Positions 52,370 to 60,583 of a stretch of 64,000 bases of DNA are shown here, in pieces. The notes under the pieces are model-generated. The model was not told where the DNA came from. It saw nothing but the letters and a program-made list of their open reading frames with translations, and ran no database searches. Position 1 is the first letter of the stretch, and each line of letters begins with the position of its first letter. This stretch comes from Thaumasiovibrio subtropicus. GTDB lineage: Bacteria; Pseudomonadota; Gammaproteobacteria; Enterobacterales; Vibrionaceae. The DNA is taken from the NCBI RefSeq assembly GCF_019703835.1, contig NZ_AP023055.1:806001-870000 (forward strand), in the 5' to 3' direction. Position numbers and translations under genes: made by a program.

Positions 52370-54718
52370 ATGAATAAGCTTTCTGTAATTGCGACAGCGA
52401 TGATGGCAGCGACTGCTGTACAAGCATCGGATGTCTTGCCGTTTCCAAAAATACCCAATCCAAGTGTGATTCATGACGCGTTAGCGGAGTCAACTTATGT
52501 TAAAACCCCGGTCCAAGATAAGTTGGCAGAGGACGCACCCAATATCCTGATCATCATGCTTGATGATGCGGGGTTTGGCCATCCTAGTACGTTCGGCGGG
52601 CTGATTGACACACCAGCGATGACTGAGTTGGCAGAGGGCGGTATTTCTTACAATGCCTTCCATACTACAGCACAATGCTCGCCTTCCCGCGCTTCGCTAC
52701 TGACTGGTCGCAATCATCACCGTGTAGGTAATGGTAGTGTTCCAGAGGTAGGCAGTGATTTCGAAGGCTACACTGCAGAAATTCCAAAGACGACGGCAAC
52801 CATTGCTGAAGTGCTTGGTCACTATGGGTATAACACATCTGCTTTTGGTAAGTGGCATAACACCCCTATTCAATACGCAACTGAGATGGGCCCATTTGAT
52901 CGCTGGCCAACCGGCCATGGCTTTGACTACTTCTATGGTTTTCTTGGTGGTGAGACGAGCCAATACGAACCGGGCCTATATCAGAACACGGTTGCAATCG
53001 AGCCCCCACACGATCCGGATTATCACTTAACCGATGATATGGCTGAGCAAGCGATTGGCTGGTTGCGCAATCATAAAGCACTGACGCCTGATCGCCCATT
53101 CTTTATGTACTGGACACCAGGTGCGGTTCATGGTCCACACCAAGTGCACAAAAAGTGGATTGAAAAGTACGAAGGTAAGTTCGACGCCGGCTGGCAAGCA
53201 TACCGTGACGAAGTCTTTGAGAATCAAAAAGCGTTAGGTTGGATCCCTGAAGATGCCGTTGACCATACTATGCCAGAAGGTATGGCTGAGTGGGATACAC
53301 TGAGTGATCGCGAAAAGGCTTACCAAGCTAAGCTAATGGAAGTTTACGCTGGCTTCCTTGAGCACACGGATTACAACATTGGCAAGCTTATCGATGAACT
53401 GAAAGCGCAAGAAGAGCTAGATAACACGCTGATTTTCTATATCTTCAGTGACAATGGTGCATCTGCTGAAGGTGGTTTTGGTACGATCAACGAAATGATC
53501 GCCATTAACAACCTAAACCACGTCTATGATACTGAAACGCAAATGAATGCGTTGGATGAAATGTATGGTGGCCTCGATGCACTCGGTGGTCCGGAGCTTG
53601 ACTCAATGTACGCGGCTTCATGGGCTTGGGCTGGTAATGTTCCTTACCAATACACGAAGCTAACGTCGTCGTACTTTGGTGGTACAAGAACACCGATGAT
53701 CATTCACTGGCCTGACGGTATTAAGGCAGATAAAGCGCCTCGTAGCCAGTTCCACCACCTGAACGACATTGCACCAACTATCTATGATGTTCTAGATATT
53801 CCGGCACCAAAAGTCGTTGATGGGCACGAGCAAGAAAAGATTGATGGCGTGTCTCTGACTTATACGTTCGAAGATGCCAATGTTGAAGCTGCTGATAAGG
53901 TTCAGTACTTTGAGATCTTTGGTAGTCGCGCTATTTACCATGATGGCTGGATGGCCTCTGCCTTTGGTGCTCGAACGCCTTGGAACCCAACCATTCAAGA
54001 AGTGATCAATTGGCACCCAGATAACGATGAGTGGGAGCTGTTTGATCTACGTTCAGACTTCAACCAAAAGAACAACGTCGCTGCACAATACCCTGAAAAA
54101 CTGGAAGAAATGAAGGCGTTATTCATGGAGCAAGCTGCTGATAACAAAGTACTGCCGCTGGGTGCTTCTTTGTTGCCAATGCTTGATCCAAGCCAAATTG
54201 TAAGTGCTGGCTTGACTGAATGGTCACTCATTGCAGGTCAAACACGTATTCCAGAGTTTAACGCCCCGAAAGTAGGTATGGTGGACAACGATGTAACCAT
54301 TGATTTGGACCTTGAAGAAGGTGCAGAGGGTGTGTTGTTTGCTCTGGGTAATGTTGCCGGTGGTGTTGCTGTCTATATTGACGAAGATCGTCACCTTGTC
54401 TATGAGTTCAACCAAATGGCTGTAGAGCGCTTTATCCATCGCTCGGAGAAACCGCTGCCACTAGGTGAAGGCCAGCTATTGATTGAGTCTCGTCGTCTAG
54501 ACAAGAACTGGGGTGGTGAGTTGAGTGTGGATATTACCTACAATGGTAAGTCACTTGTTGAAACGGTTATCCCGCGTACAACGCCACTCATCTACAGCTT
54601 CTCAAGCACCTTTGATGTGGGTATCGATGTCGGTTCGCCAGTCTCAGCGTACTACTTCGATAAAGCCCCGTATGAGCTGAAAAATGCAACGATGAAGCTA
54701 CATGCTATTCATAAGTAG
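52370..54718 (+). CDS. Large secreted arylsulfatase
   Basis: A 782-residue sulfatase. A signal peptide (MNKLSVIATAMMAATAVQA) is followed by LIIMLDDAGFG, the active-site motif Cys103-S-P-S-R (AQCSPSRASLLTGRNHHRVG), GKWHN, FSDNGASAEGG and a long C-terminal part (about 560-782) rich in beta strands that is missing from the 481-residue sulfatase at 9.3 kb. Cys103 would be formylglycine after the maturase acts. It ends the sulfatase module, with its own terminator. Substrate is unknown, likely a sulfated glycan or ester. Confidence 0.93.
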   Translation: MNKLSVIATAMMAATAVQASDVLPFPKIPNPSVIHDALAESTYVKTPVQDKLAEDAPNILIIMLDDAGFGHPSTFGGLIDTPAMTELAEGGISYNAFHTTAQCSPSRASLLTGRNHHRVGNGSVPEVGSDFEGYTAEIPKTTATIAEVLGHYGYNTSAFGKWHNTPIQYATEMGPFDRWPTGHGFDYFYGFLGGETSQYEPGLYQNTVAIEPPHDPDYHLTDDMAEQAIGWLRNHKALTPDRPFFMYWTPGAVHGPHQVHKKWIEKYEGKFDAGWQAYRDEVFENQKALGWIPEDAVDHTMPEGMAEWDTLSDREKAYQAKLMEVYAGFLEHTDYNIGKLIDELKAQEELDNTLIFYIFSDNGASAEGGFGTINEMIAINNLNHVYDTETQMNALDEMYGGLDALGGPELDSMYAASWAWAGNVPYQYTKLTSSYFGGTRTPMIIHWPDGIKADKAPRSQFHHLNDIAPTIYDVLDIPAPKVVDGHEQEKIDGVSLTYTFEDANVEAADKVQYFEIFGSRAIYHDGWMASAFGARTPWNPTIQEVINWHPDNDEWELFDLRSDFNQKNNVAAQYPEKLEEMKALFMEQAADNKVLPLGASLLPMLDPSQIVSAGLTEWSLIAGQTRIPEFNAPKVGMVDNDVTIDLDLEEGAEGVLFALGNVAGGVAVYIDEDRHLVYEFNQMAVERFIHRSEKPLPLGEGQLLIESRRLDKNWGGELSVDITYNGKSLVETVIPRTTPLIYSFSSTFDVGIDVGSPVSAYYFDKAPYELKNATMKLHAIHK

Positions 54719-54744
54719 TCTCGTCTCAATCGCGTTATGAAACT

Positions 54745-54770
54745 AAGCCGCTTTGCATAAGCGGCTTTTT
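54745..54770 (+). terminator. Rho-independent terminator after the arylsulfatase
   Basis: AAGCCGCTT pairs with AAGCGGCTT around TGCAT, followed by TTT. Confidence 0.8.
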
Positions 54771-54943
54771 CAATGACGGCATAGGTTGCTCATTGCTCCA
54801 CCGTTTGACTTCGAGGTTCCTGTGGATACCGAGAAGCAGTTGTAACAACGAGTGAGGCCAATGGGACATGGCGACAAAGAGATTTATTGAAGTATTTAAA
54901 ATAACCCCTAGTCACACATTGTGCATAGGGGTTAGTTGTTTTG

Positions 54944-54995
54944 GACTCGACGTAGCCGCTTCTGAATCCTATATCGCGAGGTGGGCTGAATATAA
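54944..54995. repeat. Partial dispersed-repeat copy
   Basis: ACTCGACGTAGCCGCTTCTG followed by AATCCTATATCGCGAGGTGGGCTGAATATA matches the right part of copies A and B (GGCCGCTTCTGAATCCTGCA and CTTGAGGTGATTTGAGTA). It lies in the gap 54719-55074, which otherwise holds only a terminator. Confidence 0.6.
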
Positions 54996-55074
54996 GTCTG
55001 TTTCAATCATACGTATTCCATCAGAAACACAAGTGATGATAAAACAAGCCGAGTATTAACATGCACTTGAAGTT

Positions 55075-55716
55075 CTACTTGCCAGCGACAACTGCTTGCT
55101 TATCAACACAGGCGTAAACTTGTCCTACGCTGTCGGGTGAATCGAGGAGTTGATGAACAAGACGCGCGACTTCGCTGCGGTGGATAATACCGTGTACTTC
55201 TATTCCTTGTGATAACTCGCCACTTTCTGTCATTGGGCCATTGACTAAGCCACCAGGGCGCAGAATGGTATAGTCCAAATCACTGCTTTGTAGCCAAGCT
55301 TCTGCAAGCGATTTTTCGCGAACCGCGTCACCAAAGCCTTGGCGAGCACGTTCAGACAGGAACTGCCAAGAGTCACCACACCCTAGCGAGGTGACAAGGA
55401 AAAAGCGCATTAGATTCTTTTCTTGCAGGGCATCAATTAAGTAGCGGTGACCGATATAATCAACAGGTACAGGGGCGCGGAAACTGCCCATGGTCGAGAT
55501 AACCCAGGCGTCATTTGGTAAGGCATTAACCACCGCCTCAACTTGCTGTTGGTCGGTCGCGTCACAAATGTGGGTCGCTTTACAAGCCGCCTTCAACTCG
55601 GGGGATTTGTCGGGATTACGTGCAACACCGATGACCTCGAATCCAGCTTGAGAAAAGTATTCAACAATAGCCAAACCAAGGCCGCTACTTGCGCCCCACA
55701 CTACGATTGGATTCAT
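55075..55716 (-). CDS. NAD(P)-binding SDR-like oxidoreductase, Fur-linked
   Basis: A 213-residue atypical SDR/NmrA-like protein with the nucleotide-binding IVVWGASSGLGLAIVEYF at the start and FLVTSLGCGDS and YTILRPGGL in the middle. I use ATG 55716, which follows AAAGGAACC; upstream residues in the frame are not conserved. A Fur-box-like palindrome lies just upstream, so it is probably induced by iron shortage, like the haem genes next to it. A role in haem breakdown or flavin/biliverdin reduction is possible but unproven. Confidence 0.8.
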   Translation of the reverse strand: MNPIVVWGASSGLGLAIVEYFSQAGFEVIGVARNPDKSPELKAACKATHICDATDQQQVEAVVNALPNDAWVISTMGSFRAPVPVDYIGHRYLIDALQEKNLMRFFLVTSLGCGDSWQFLSERARQGFGDAVREKSLAEAWLQSSDLDYTILRPGGLVNGPMTESGELSQGIEVHGIIHRSEVARLVHQLLDSPDSVGQVYACVDKQAVVAGK

Positions 55717-55738
55717 AAATGGTTCCTTTAATGTAATT

Positions 55739-55753
55739 TGATAATAATTATCA
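55739..55753. promoter_or_regulatory. Fur-box-like palindrome before the SDR gene
   Basis: TGATAATAATTATCA is a perfect palindrome with the TGATAAT/ATTATCA arms of Fur sites. It is 23-37 bases upstream of the SDR start. Confidence 0.8.
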
Positions 55754-55822
55754 CTCACGTTACAGCGTTTTCACTAGAGATTTATGTCTACTGCAGGGAG
55801 AAACGTTGAAAAATATGATCAT

Positions 55823-56590
55823 TTAGCCAATCACCAGCGGATATCCTTGTTGAGGATGAGTCATTACCGTTACTTGCCAGTCATAAACTTCTTCTATGCG
55901 CGCTGCGGTAAGTACCTCTTCTGGTGTACCGTCAGCAACAATGTGGCCTGCGTTGAGGAGGAGTAGGCGATCCCCGTATTGTGCCGCCAGATTGAGATCA
56001 TGAATAACGGCAACCACGGCTGCACCTTGTTTTGCCATCTGTTTTGCGAGAGCCAGTGTTTTGTGTTGGTGCTTGAGATCCAGCGCCGAGGTCGGTTCAT
56101 CGAGTAGTAACGCACGGTGCGAACCGCTTTGTTTTATCTGCGTTAATACGCGTGCGAGTTGAACCCGTTGCTTTTCACCTCCGGAAAGGGAAGGAAATAA
56201 ACGATCGGCTAAATGCAGTGTGTCGGTGGTTCGCATATGATCTTCAGCGATTTGTGCGATCATTTTCTGTGAAGCGTCTAAATTAAGCCCACCGAGTTCA
56301 ACGACTTCTCGCGCTGTAAACCCAAAGGTGAGGTTACTGTGTTGGGGAAGGACGCCTAAGTGTTTAGCAAGGTCAGAAGGCTGCCAGTCTTTGAGGTTTT
56401 TACCAAAGTAGGCGACATCACCTTTGGTTTTCCACTCGCGACTGATCAATTTAAGCAAGCTGCTTTTGCCTGTGCCGTTTGGGCCCAACAGTATGGTGAC
56501 TTCGCCCGCATGGATGTCTGATGATACATCCTTCAGTATGCATTTTGGTCCCAACGTCAGATCAAGATGTTGAAAAGAGATCGCACTCAT
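55823..56590 (-). CDS. hutD: Haem ABC transporter ATPase HutD
   Basis: A 255-residue ATPase that powers haem import across the inner membrane. Walker A is GPNGTGKSSLLKL, the signature LSGGEKQRVQLARVL, Walker B LLLDEPTSALDLKH and the switch HDLNLA. It overlaps hutC by 4 bases and is last in the tonB-exbBD-hutBCD operon. Confidence 0.94.
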   Translation of the reverse strand: MSAISFQHLDLTLGPKCILKDVSSDIHAGEVTILLGPNGTGKSSLLKLISREWKTKGDVAYFGKNLKDWQPSDLAKHLGVLPQHSNLTFGFTAREVVELGGLNLDASQKMIAQIAEDHMRTTDTLHLADRLFPSLSGGEKQRVQLARVLTQIKQSGSHRALLLDEPTSALDLKHQHKTLALAKQMAKQGAAVVAVIHDLNLAAQYGDRLLLLNAGHIVADGTPEEVLTAARIEEVYDWQVTVMTHPQQGYPLVIG

Positions 56591-57645
56591 GCCAGCTTTC
56601 CTTTTTGTTGAATCAATAGCCAGATAAAGAAAGGTGAACCCAAAATTGCGGTGACAATACCAACAGGCATATCGAGCGGCGCAACAATGGTGCGGGCGAG
56701 CATATCAGCCACAAGCAAGAGTAGGGCGCCGAGTATCGCGGCTAAGGGAATTAACCGACGATGATTTGGACCGCAGATCATGCGACCGACATGGGGAACG
56801 ATGAGGCCGATAAAACCGATCATCCCTGCTTGCGAAACGGTGATGCCGACTCCCGCTGCGGTTAGCAGAATCAAGCGGCGCTTTAGTCCTTGTACGTTAA
56901 TCCCCATATGGTTCGCTTCCGCTTCGCCTAGCAACAACGCATTCAGCTTGTTGGCATCGCGATAGAACAAGACGAATAAGATCGCCAATGCAGAAAAGCT
57001 TAATAAGATGCCATTCCAGCTGGCACCGGCTAACGAACCCATACTCCAAAGTGCCAAATCACGGAGTGCTTGATCATCAGCGAAGTAGTTCATCAGGCCT
57101 AAACCCGCACCAGCCAATGCCCCGATTGCAACACCCGCAAGCAGCATCATCGCAACAGATGTCCCGTTTTCACTCGTGCCCAGTTTGTAAACCAGTACAG
57201 TCGTTATCGCACCACCCAAAAAGGCGAATAAGGGCACGGTGCCAAAGAGAAGAAGAATAGGAAAGCTTGCGGCAAGGGAGCCAAACATGACGATAGCGAT
57301 GGCAGCACCTAAACTCGCACCCGCCGAGACACCGATAATGCCGGGGTCGGCGAGAGGATTGCGAAACAAACCTTGCATCACCGCACCCGACATCGCCAGT
57401 AAAGCCCCAATCGCTATGCAGAGTAAAGTTCTTGGTAAGCGCACTTGCTGAATGACCATCTGAACATGGGCCGGGAGGGAGGATTCGCCCGTTAACCAAC
57501 TGTTGGGTAGCAAGGCTTTTAAGCTATCAAAGAAGCTAATGTCCATCGGGCCAAGGGTGATCGAGCTGATGACCGCAACATAAAGGGCGACAAACGCGCC
57601 CATCAATAACATGCCAAAGGGCAGTCTAGAGGTTGAAGATTGCAT
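56587..57645 (-). CDS. hutC: Haem ABC transporter permease HutC
   Basis: A 352-residue FecCD-type permease with about ten membrane helices. The coupling segment is RNPLADPGIIGVSAGASLGAA, and GLIVPHVGRMICGPNHRRLIP near the end is typical. It moves haem through the inner membrane. It starts at the hutB stop. Confidence 0.94.
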   Translation of the reverse strand: MQSSTSRLPFGMLLMGAFVALYVAVISSITLGPMDISFFDSLKALLPNSWLTGESSLPAHVQMVIQQVRLPRTLLCIAIGALLAMSGAVMQGLFRNPLADPGIIGVSAGASLGAAIAIVMFGSLAASFPILLLFGTVPLFAFLGGAITTVLVYKLGTSENGTSVAMMLLAGVAIGALAGAGLGLMNYFADDQALRDLALWSMGSLAGASWNGILLSFSALAILFVLFYRDANKLNALLLGEAEANHMGINVQGLKRRLILLTAAGVGITVSQAGMIGFIGLIVPHVGRMICGPNHRRLIPLAAILGALLLLVADMLARTIVAPLDMPVGIVTAILGSPFFIWLLIQQKGKLA

Positions 57646-58502
57646 TACTTGGCTGTTCCGTTCACAAACGCGTGTTGAAGGGTTTCAGCAAGATCTAAGC
57701 TTTGCAAGCCAAACCCGTTAATAATAGCAGCACTACGTACCGGAATGATGCGCTGCTCACTGCCTGCTGGTGTCGCCGCAAGCAACGGAATCTTCTTTAG
57801 TATCCCGTCGAGTTCGCCCATCGCTTCCCAACTTCTTTCAGCAACCAGAATGTAGTCTGGCTGCATTTCTATGATGGCTTCGATGGACATAGGTTTGTAA
57901 GAATCAAATTGCGCCTGTGCGGGATTTATACCGCCTGCCAGTGTGATGATCGAGTTCACTGGGGTATTCTCACCAGCGACAGTCATCGGACGCCCTTCCG
58001 CGAGCATCACAAACACAGTTTTGGGTGCTTGCGCAGGTTGGTTTTCTTCAAGGGCATTGAAGCGGTTTGATACTGTGGCTTTTAACAGATTGGCTTCGTC
58101 ACCCGCATGGGTCAGCGTTGCCACTTCGTCAATACGGGTAAGGAGATCGCTGCTGTCATTACCTGTAGAGACTTCTCGGACATCGACGCCCGCACTTTTC
58201 AAGGTATTGATAGTGGAAGCGGGACCCATTTCGGCAGAGCCTACGATCGTATCCGGCGCGAGAGAAAGTAAGCCTTCGGCCGACAGTTGACGATGGTAAC
58301 CCACTTCAGGAATGTCACTGCCAGCCGTTTGGTGGCGACTAGAGAAATCAACCGCGACGAGTGTATCTTGCTTATTGAGCGCGTAGATAATTTCGGTGGC
58401 CGTGGAGCCAACACTGATGATGCGTTGCTCAGTCTCCGCGATTGCATTGTTAGATACAGCACTTGCTAATAGTGTGATTGCGGTGATGAAGGTCTTTTTC
58501 AC
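57645..58502 (-). CDS. hutB: Periplasmic haem-binding protein HutB
   Basis: A 285-residue binding protein. A signal peptide (MKKTFITAITLLASAVSNNAIA) precedes a TroA/FecB-like fold (ISVGSTATEIIYALNKQDTLVAVD). It carries haem from TonB-dependent receptors to HutC. The GTG start 58502 overlaps the exbD stop as GTGA. Confidence 0.93.
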   Translation of the reverse strand: MKKTFITAITLLASAVSNNAIAETEQRIISVGSTATEIIYALNKQDTLVAVDFSSRHQTAGSDIPEVGYHRQLSAEGLLSLAPDTIVGSAEMGPASTINTLKSAGVDVREVSTGNDSSDLLTRIDEVATLTHAGDEANLLKATVSNRFNALEENQPAQAPKTVFVMLAEGRPMTVAGENTPVNSIITLAGGINPAQAQFDSYKPMSIEAIIEMQPDYILVAERSWEAMGELDGILKKIPLLAATPAGSEQRIIPVRSAAIINGFGLQSLDLAETLQHAFVNGTAK

Positions 58503-58921
58503 TGTGGTGCCTCTTCCATAATAATTTGTGTCTGTGAGAGATGGTGCTTTTGCATAAAGGCAAGCATTTTCAACATGAGCTCGACGTTGGCCTGCTTATC
58601 TGCACCGAGAATCAAAGAATGCTCAGGGTGCTCGGCAACGTTGTCGAGCAAGGCTTGGGTAAACTCATCCCAATGGGTGTATGTCGTACCATTGATGGCC
58701 CAATGCGGCGCCGTCGATTTGATATTGATGGCAATGACATCTTGCTCAACGTTAGTTAGCACACTCTCTTCGTCAGTTTGAGGCACATCAATTTCTAGCG
58801 TTTGGATATTGATGCTTGCCGTGAGGAGCAGGAAAACCATGACGATAAAGATGATATCGAGCAATGGCGTTAAATCCGGCTTGAAATCTTGTGATGATTG
58901 ATGGCTTTGAGAACTAATCAT
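58499..58921 (-). CDS. exbD: TonB-system proton-channel protein ExbD
   Basis: About 140 residues. One membrane helix (IIFIVMVFLLLTAS) with the key Asp in LTPLLDIIF, followed by a periplasmic domain. It forms the energy-transducing complex with ExbB and TonB. I use ATG 58921, which overlaps the exbB stop by ATGA; the frame extends to 58930. Confidence 0.93.
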   Translation of the reverse strand: MISSQSHQSSQDFKPDLTPLLDIIFIVMVFLLLTASINIQTLEIDVPQTDEESVLTNVEQDVIAINIKSTAPHWAINGTTYTHWDEFTQALLDNVAEHPEHSLILGADKQANVELMLKMLAFMQKHHLSQTQIIMEEAPQ

Positions 58922-59610
58922 GCGCAACACTTCTCTTCTTTATCACAGTGCTCTTCACAAGGTTTAGGGCAGTGCGGTTTATCGATAGAGACGCCTTCTA
59001 AATAGAGATTGCAATGATTCAGTGTGTACTCAATTTTCGCGATAACCTTGTCGGCCCAGACCGAAAAAAGCTGTGAACAAGTAATCGAAGGTAGCGCAAT
59101 GATCAAACCGGCGGCAGTCGTTGCCATCGCGAGACCGAGACCATCAGCTAAGTCAGAGGGGGTGACAGAACCGGTTGTTTGTGCAATGCCTTCAAACATA
59201 CCAATCAGACCTAATACGGTGCCGAGAAGTCCAATTAAAGGACTGATCACACCAATGATATTCAGAACGCGTAGTCCAGAAACAAAGCGTTGACGCTGGG
59301 TGTGAAGCCAGATAGAGACCGCTTCTTCACGCAACTGTTTTGGGAAATGACGATGATTGAACAACATTGACACACCACGAGAAAGCGGAGAGCGTTGACT
59401 ACCATGGGCCTGTGCAAAGTCTGCAAGTTGCTGCTGGTCTGCGACGTCTAACTCGTAAAGTGCACTCAGTATCGCCCGGCCATGAAAGCGGCTGTTAAGC
59501 ACGATATAGACGAGGCGTTCAATGATGATCGTCAGCGTGATAACGGAAAGGGCAATCAACGGCCAGCTCATGACACCAAGCTGAGATTGGATTGTTGAAA
59601 AAATACTCAT
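58918..59610 (-). CDS. exbB: TonB-system proton-channel protein ExbB
   Basis: A 230-residue ExbB (MotA/TolQ/ExbB) with three membrane helices: about 15-38, 115-140 (GVISPLIGLLGTVLGLIGMF) and 155-180 (LADGLGLAMATTAAGLIIALP). The C-terminus is unusual: PHCPKPCEEHCDKEEKCCA holds five cysteines and two histidines after the usual end, a possible metal-binding tail. Confidence 0.93.
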   Translation of the reverse strand: MSIFSTIQSQLGVMSWPLIALSVITLTIIIERLVYIVLNSRFHGRAILSALYELDVADQQQLADFAQAHGSQRSPLSRGVSMLFNHRHFPKQLREEAVSIWLHTQRQRFVSGLRVLNIIGVISPLIGLLGTVLGLIGMFEGIAQTTGSVTPSDLADGLGLAMATTAAGLIIALPSITCSQLFSVWADKVIAKIEYTLNHCNLYLEGVSIDKPHCPKPCEEHCDKEEKCCA

Positions 59611-59645
59611 TATTGTCTCTCTATGTATAGTTTCACGTCAGTGAA

Positions 59646-60428
59646 TTAATTCAGTTTAAAACGCACAGGGACCCGCACACGGTAGGCGATGGGATGTCCG
59701 TTTTCTAAATAAGGTGAAAAATGCCACTTAGCGACATCTTTGATTGCCGCGTCGTCGAGTACGTCATGGCCGGATGAGTCTGCGATAACGATATTGCGGA
59801 TAGACGCGTTGACATCGAGTTCAATGTCTAGCCAAACCGTCCCTTGCATACCGCGTCGGCGCGCTTGACGTGGATAGTTCACTGGCCCGGGCTTAGTCGA
59901 GAAAGTAGGATTCTCAATCAACTTAGCGGGTGCTGACTGGGCAAAGTTGGTTTCTTGTTGCGTGACTTCTGTTGGCGACGCGTCATTAATTTCTTCAACA
60001 GCAGTGTTTTCAATCTCTTCCTCTACCACCTCTTTTTCTACGTCTTGAGGTTGTTCCTCAGCCACAGGCTCCCTTTTTGGTTTTTCCTGTACTGGTTTGG
60101 GTTGAGGGTTTTCTTGTGGTACCGGTCTGACTTTTTCTGGCTCTGGCTCTGGTATTGGCTCTGGTGGCACGTCTTCAGGTGTTGGCTGTATTTCTGGTTC
60201 GTTCAGGGGTTGTTCAGGTGTTTCTGCTGGTTGGTTCAGCTCGGGTTCAGCTTTTATGGGTTCGATGGTCGGTTTTTGTGCTGCAGGGGCAGCAAAAGTC
60301 AACGCAATAGTGTGCCCGTCAGTATCAGATTGCGGCCCGATGACGAGATGCGGTTTTTGATCTGGAAAAGCGACACCGTGTATCAGTAGTGCGACAGCGC
60401 CAGAGGTAATGTAACGGCGTAGGTTCAT
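59646..60428 (-). CDS. tonB: TonB
   Basis: About 260 residues. A short N-terminal membrane segment (ITSGAVALLIHGVAF), a long Pro/Glu/Lys-rich spacer (about 50-170) and the C-terminal TonB domain (INYPRQARRRGMQGTVWLDI-like: VNYPRQARRRGMQGTVWLD). It links ExbBD energy to outer-membrane receptors such as the one at 63.3 kb. The start may be ATG 60428 (MNLRRY) or 60449; the former gives a TonB-like N-terminus, though neither has a strong ribosome site. Confidence 0.92.
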   Translation of the reverse strand: MNLRRYITSGAVALLIHGVAFPDQKPHLVIGPQSDTDGHTIALTFAAPAAQKPTIEPIKAEPELNQPAETPEQPLNEPEIQPTPEDVPPEPIPEPEPEKVRPVPQENPQPKPVQEKPKREPVAEEQPQDVEKEVVEEEIENTAVEEINDASPTEVTQQETNFAQSAPAKLIENPTFSTKPGPVNYPRQARRRGMQGTVWLDIELDVNASIRNIVIADSSGHDVLDDAAIKDVAKWHFSPYLENGHPIAYRVRVPVRFKLN

Positions 60429-60483
60429 AGTCTTAAAAATGCGTGTCATGTCGAAACATGATCAATAATACAGACAATCCGAA

Positions 60484-60508
60484 TAAGATCAATTATCAAT
60501 TGCATTCT
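60484..60508. promoter_or_regulatory. Fur-box-like site between tonB and hutW
   Basis: On the minus strand TTGATAATTGATCTTATT resembles three Fur hexamers. It sits between the divergent tonB and hutW starts and probably controls both. Confidence 0.6.
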
Positions 60509-60583
60509 CAATAAAACTTTGTATGATGCGTCAAGTAGCTGATATCACTTGTTTTGAGAGTGTTAAATATTATAGAGGCATCT

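Noticed and set aside
54868..55059. 63-codon plus-strand ORF
   Set aside because: It covers a partial dispersed-repeat copy and has no coding features.
59955..60389. 144-codon Phe/Trp/Leu-rich plus-strand ORF
   Set aside because: Antisense of the Pro/Glu-rich spacer of TonB; the composition is an artefact of that repeat.
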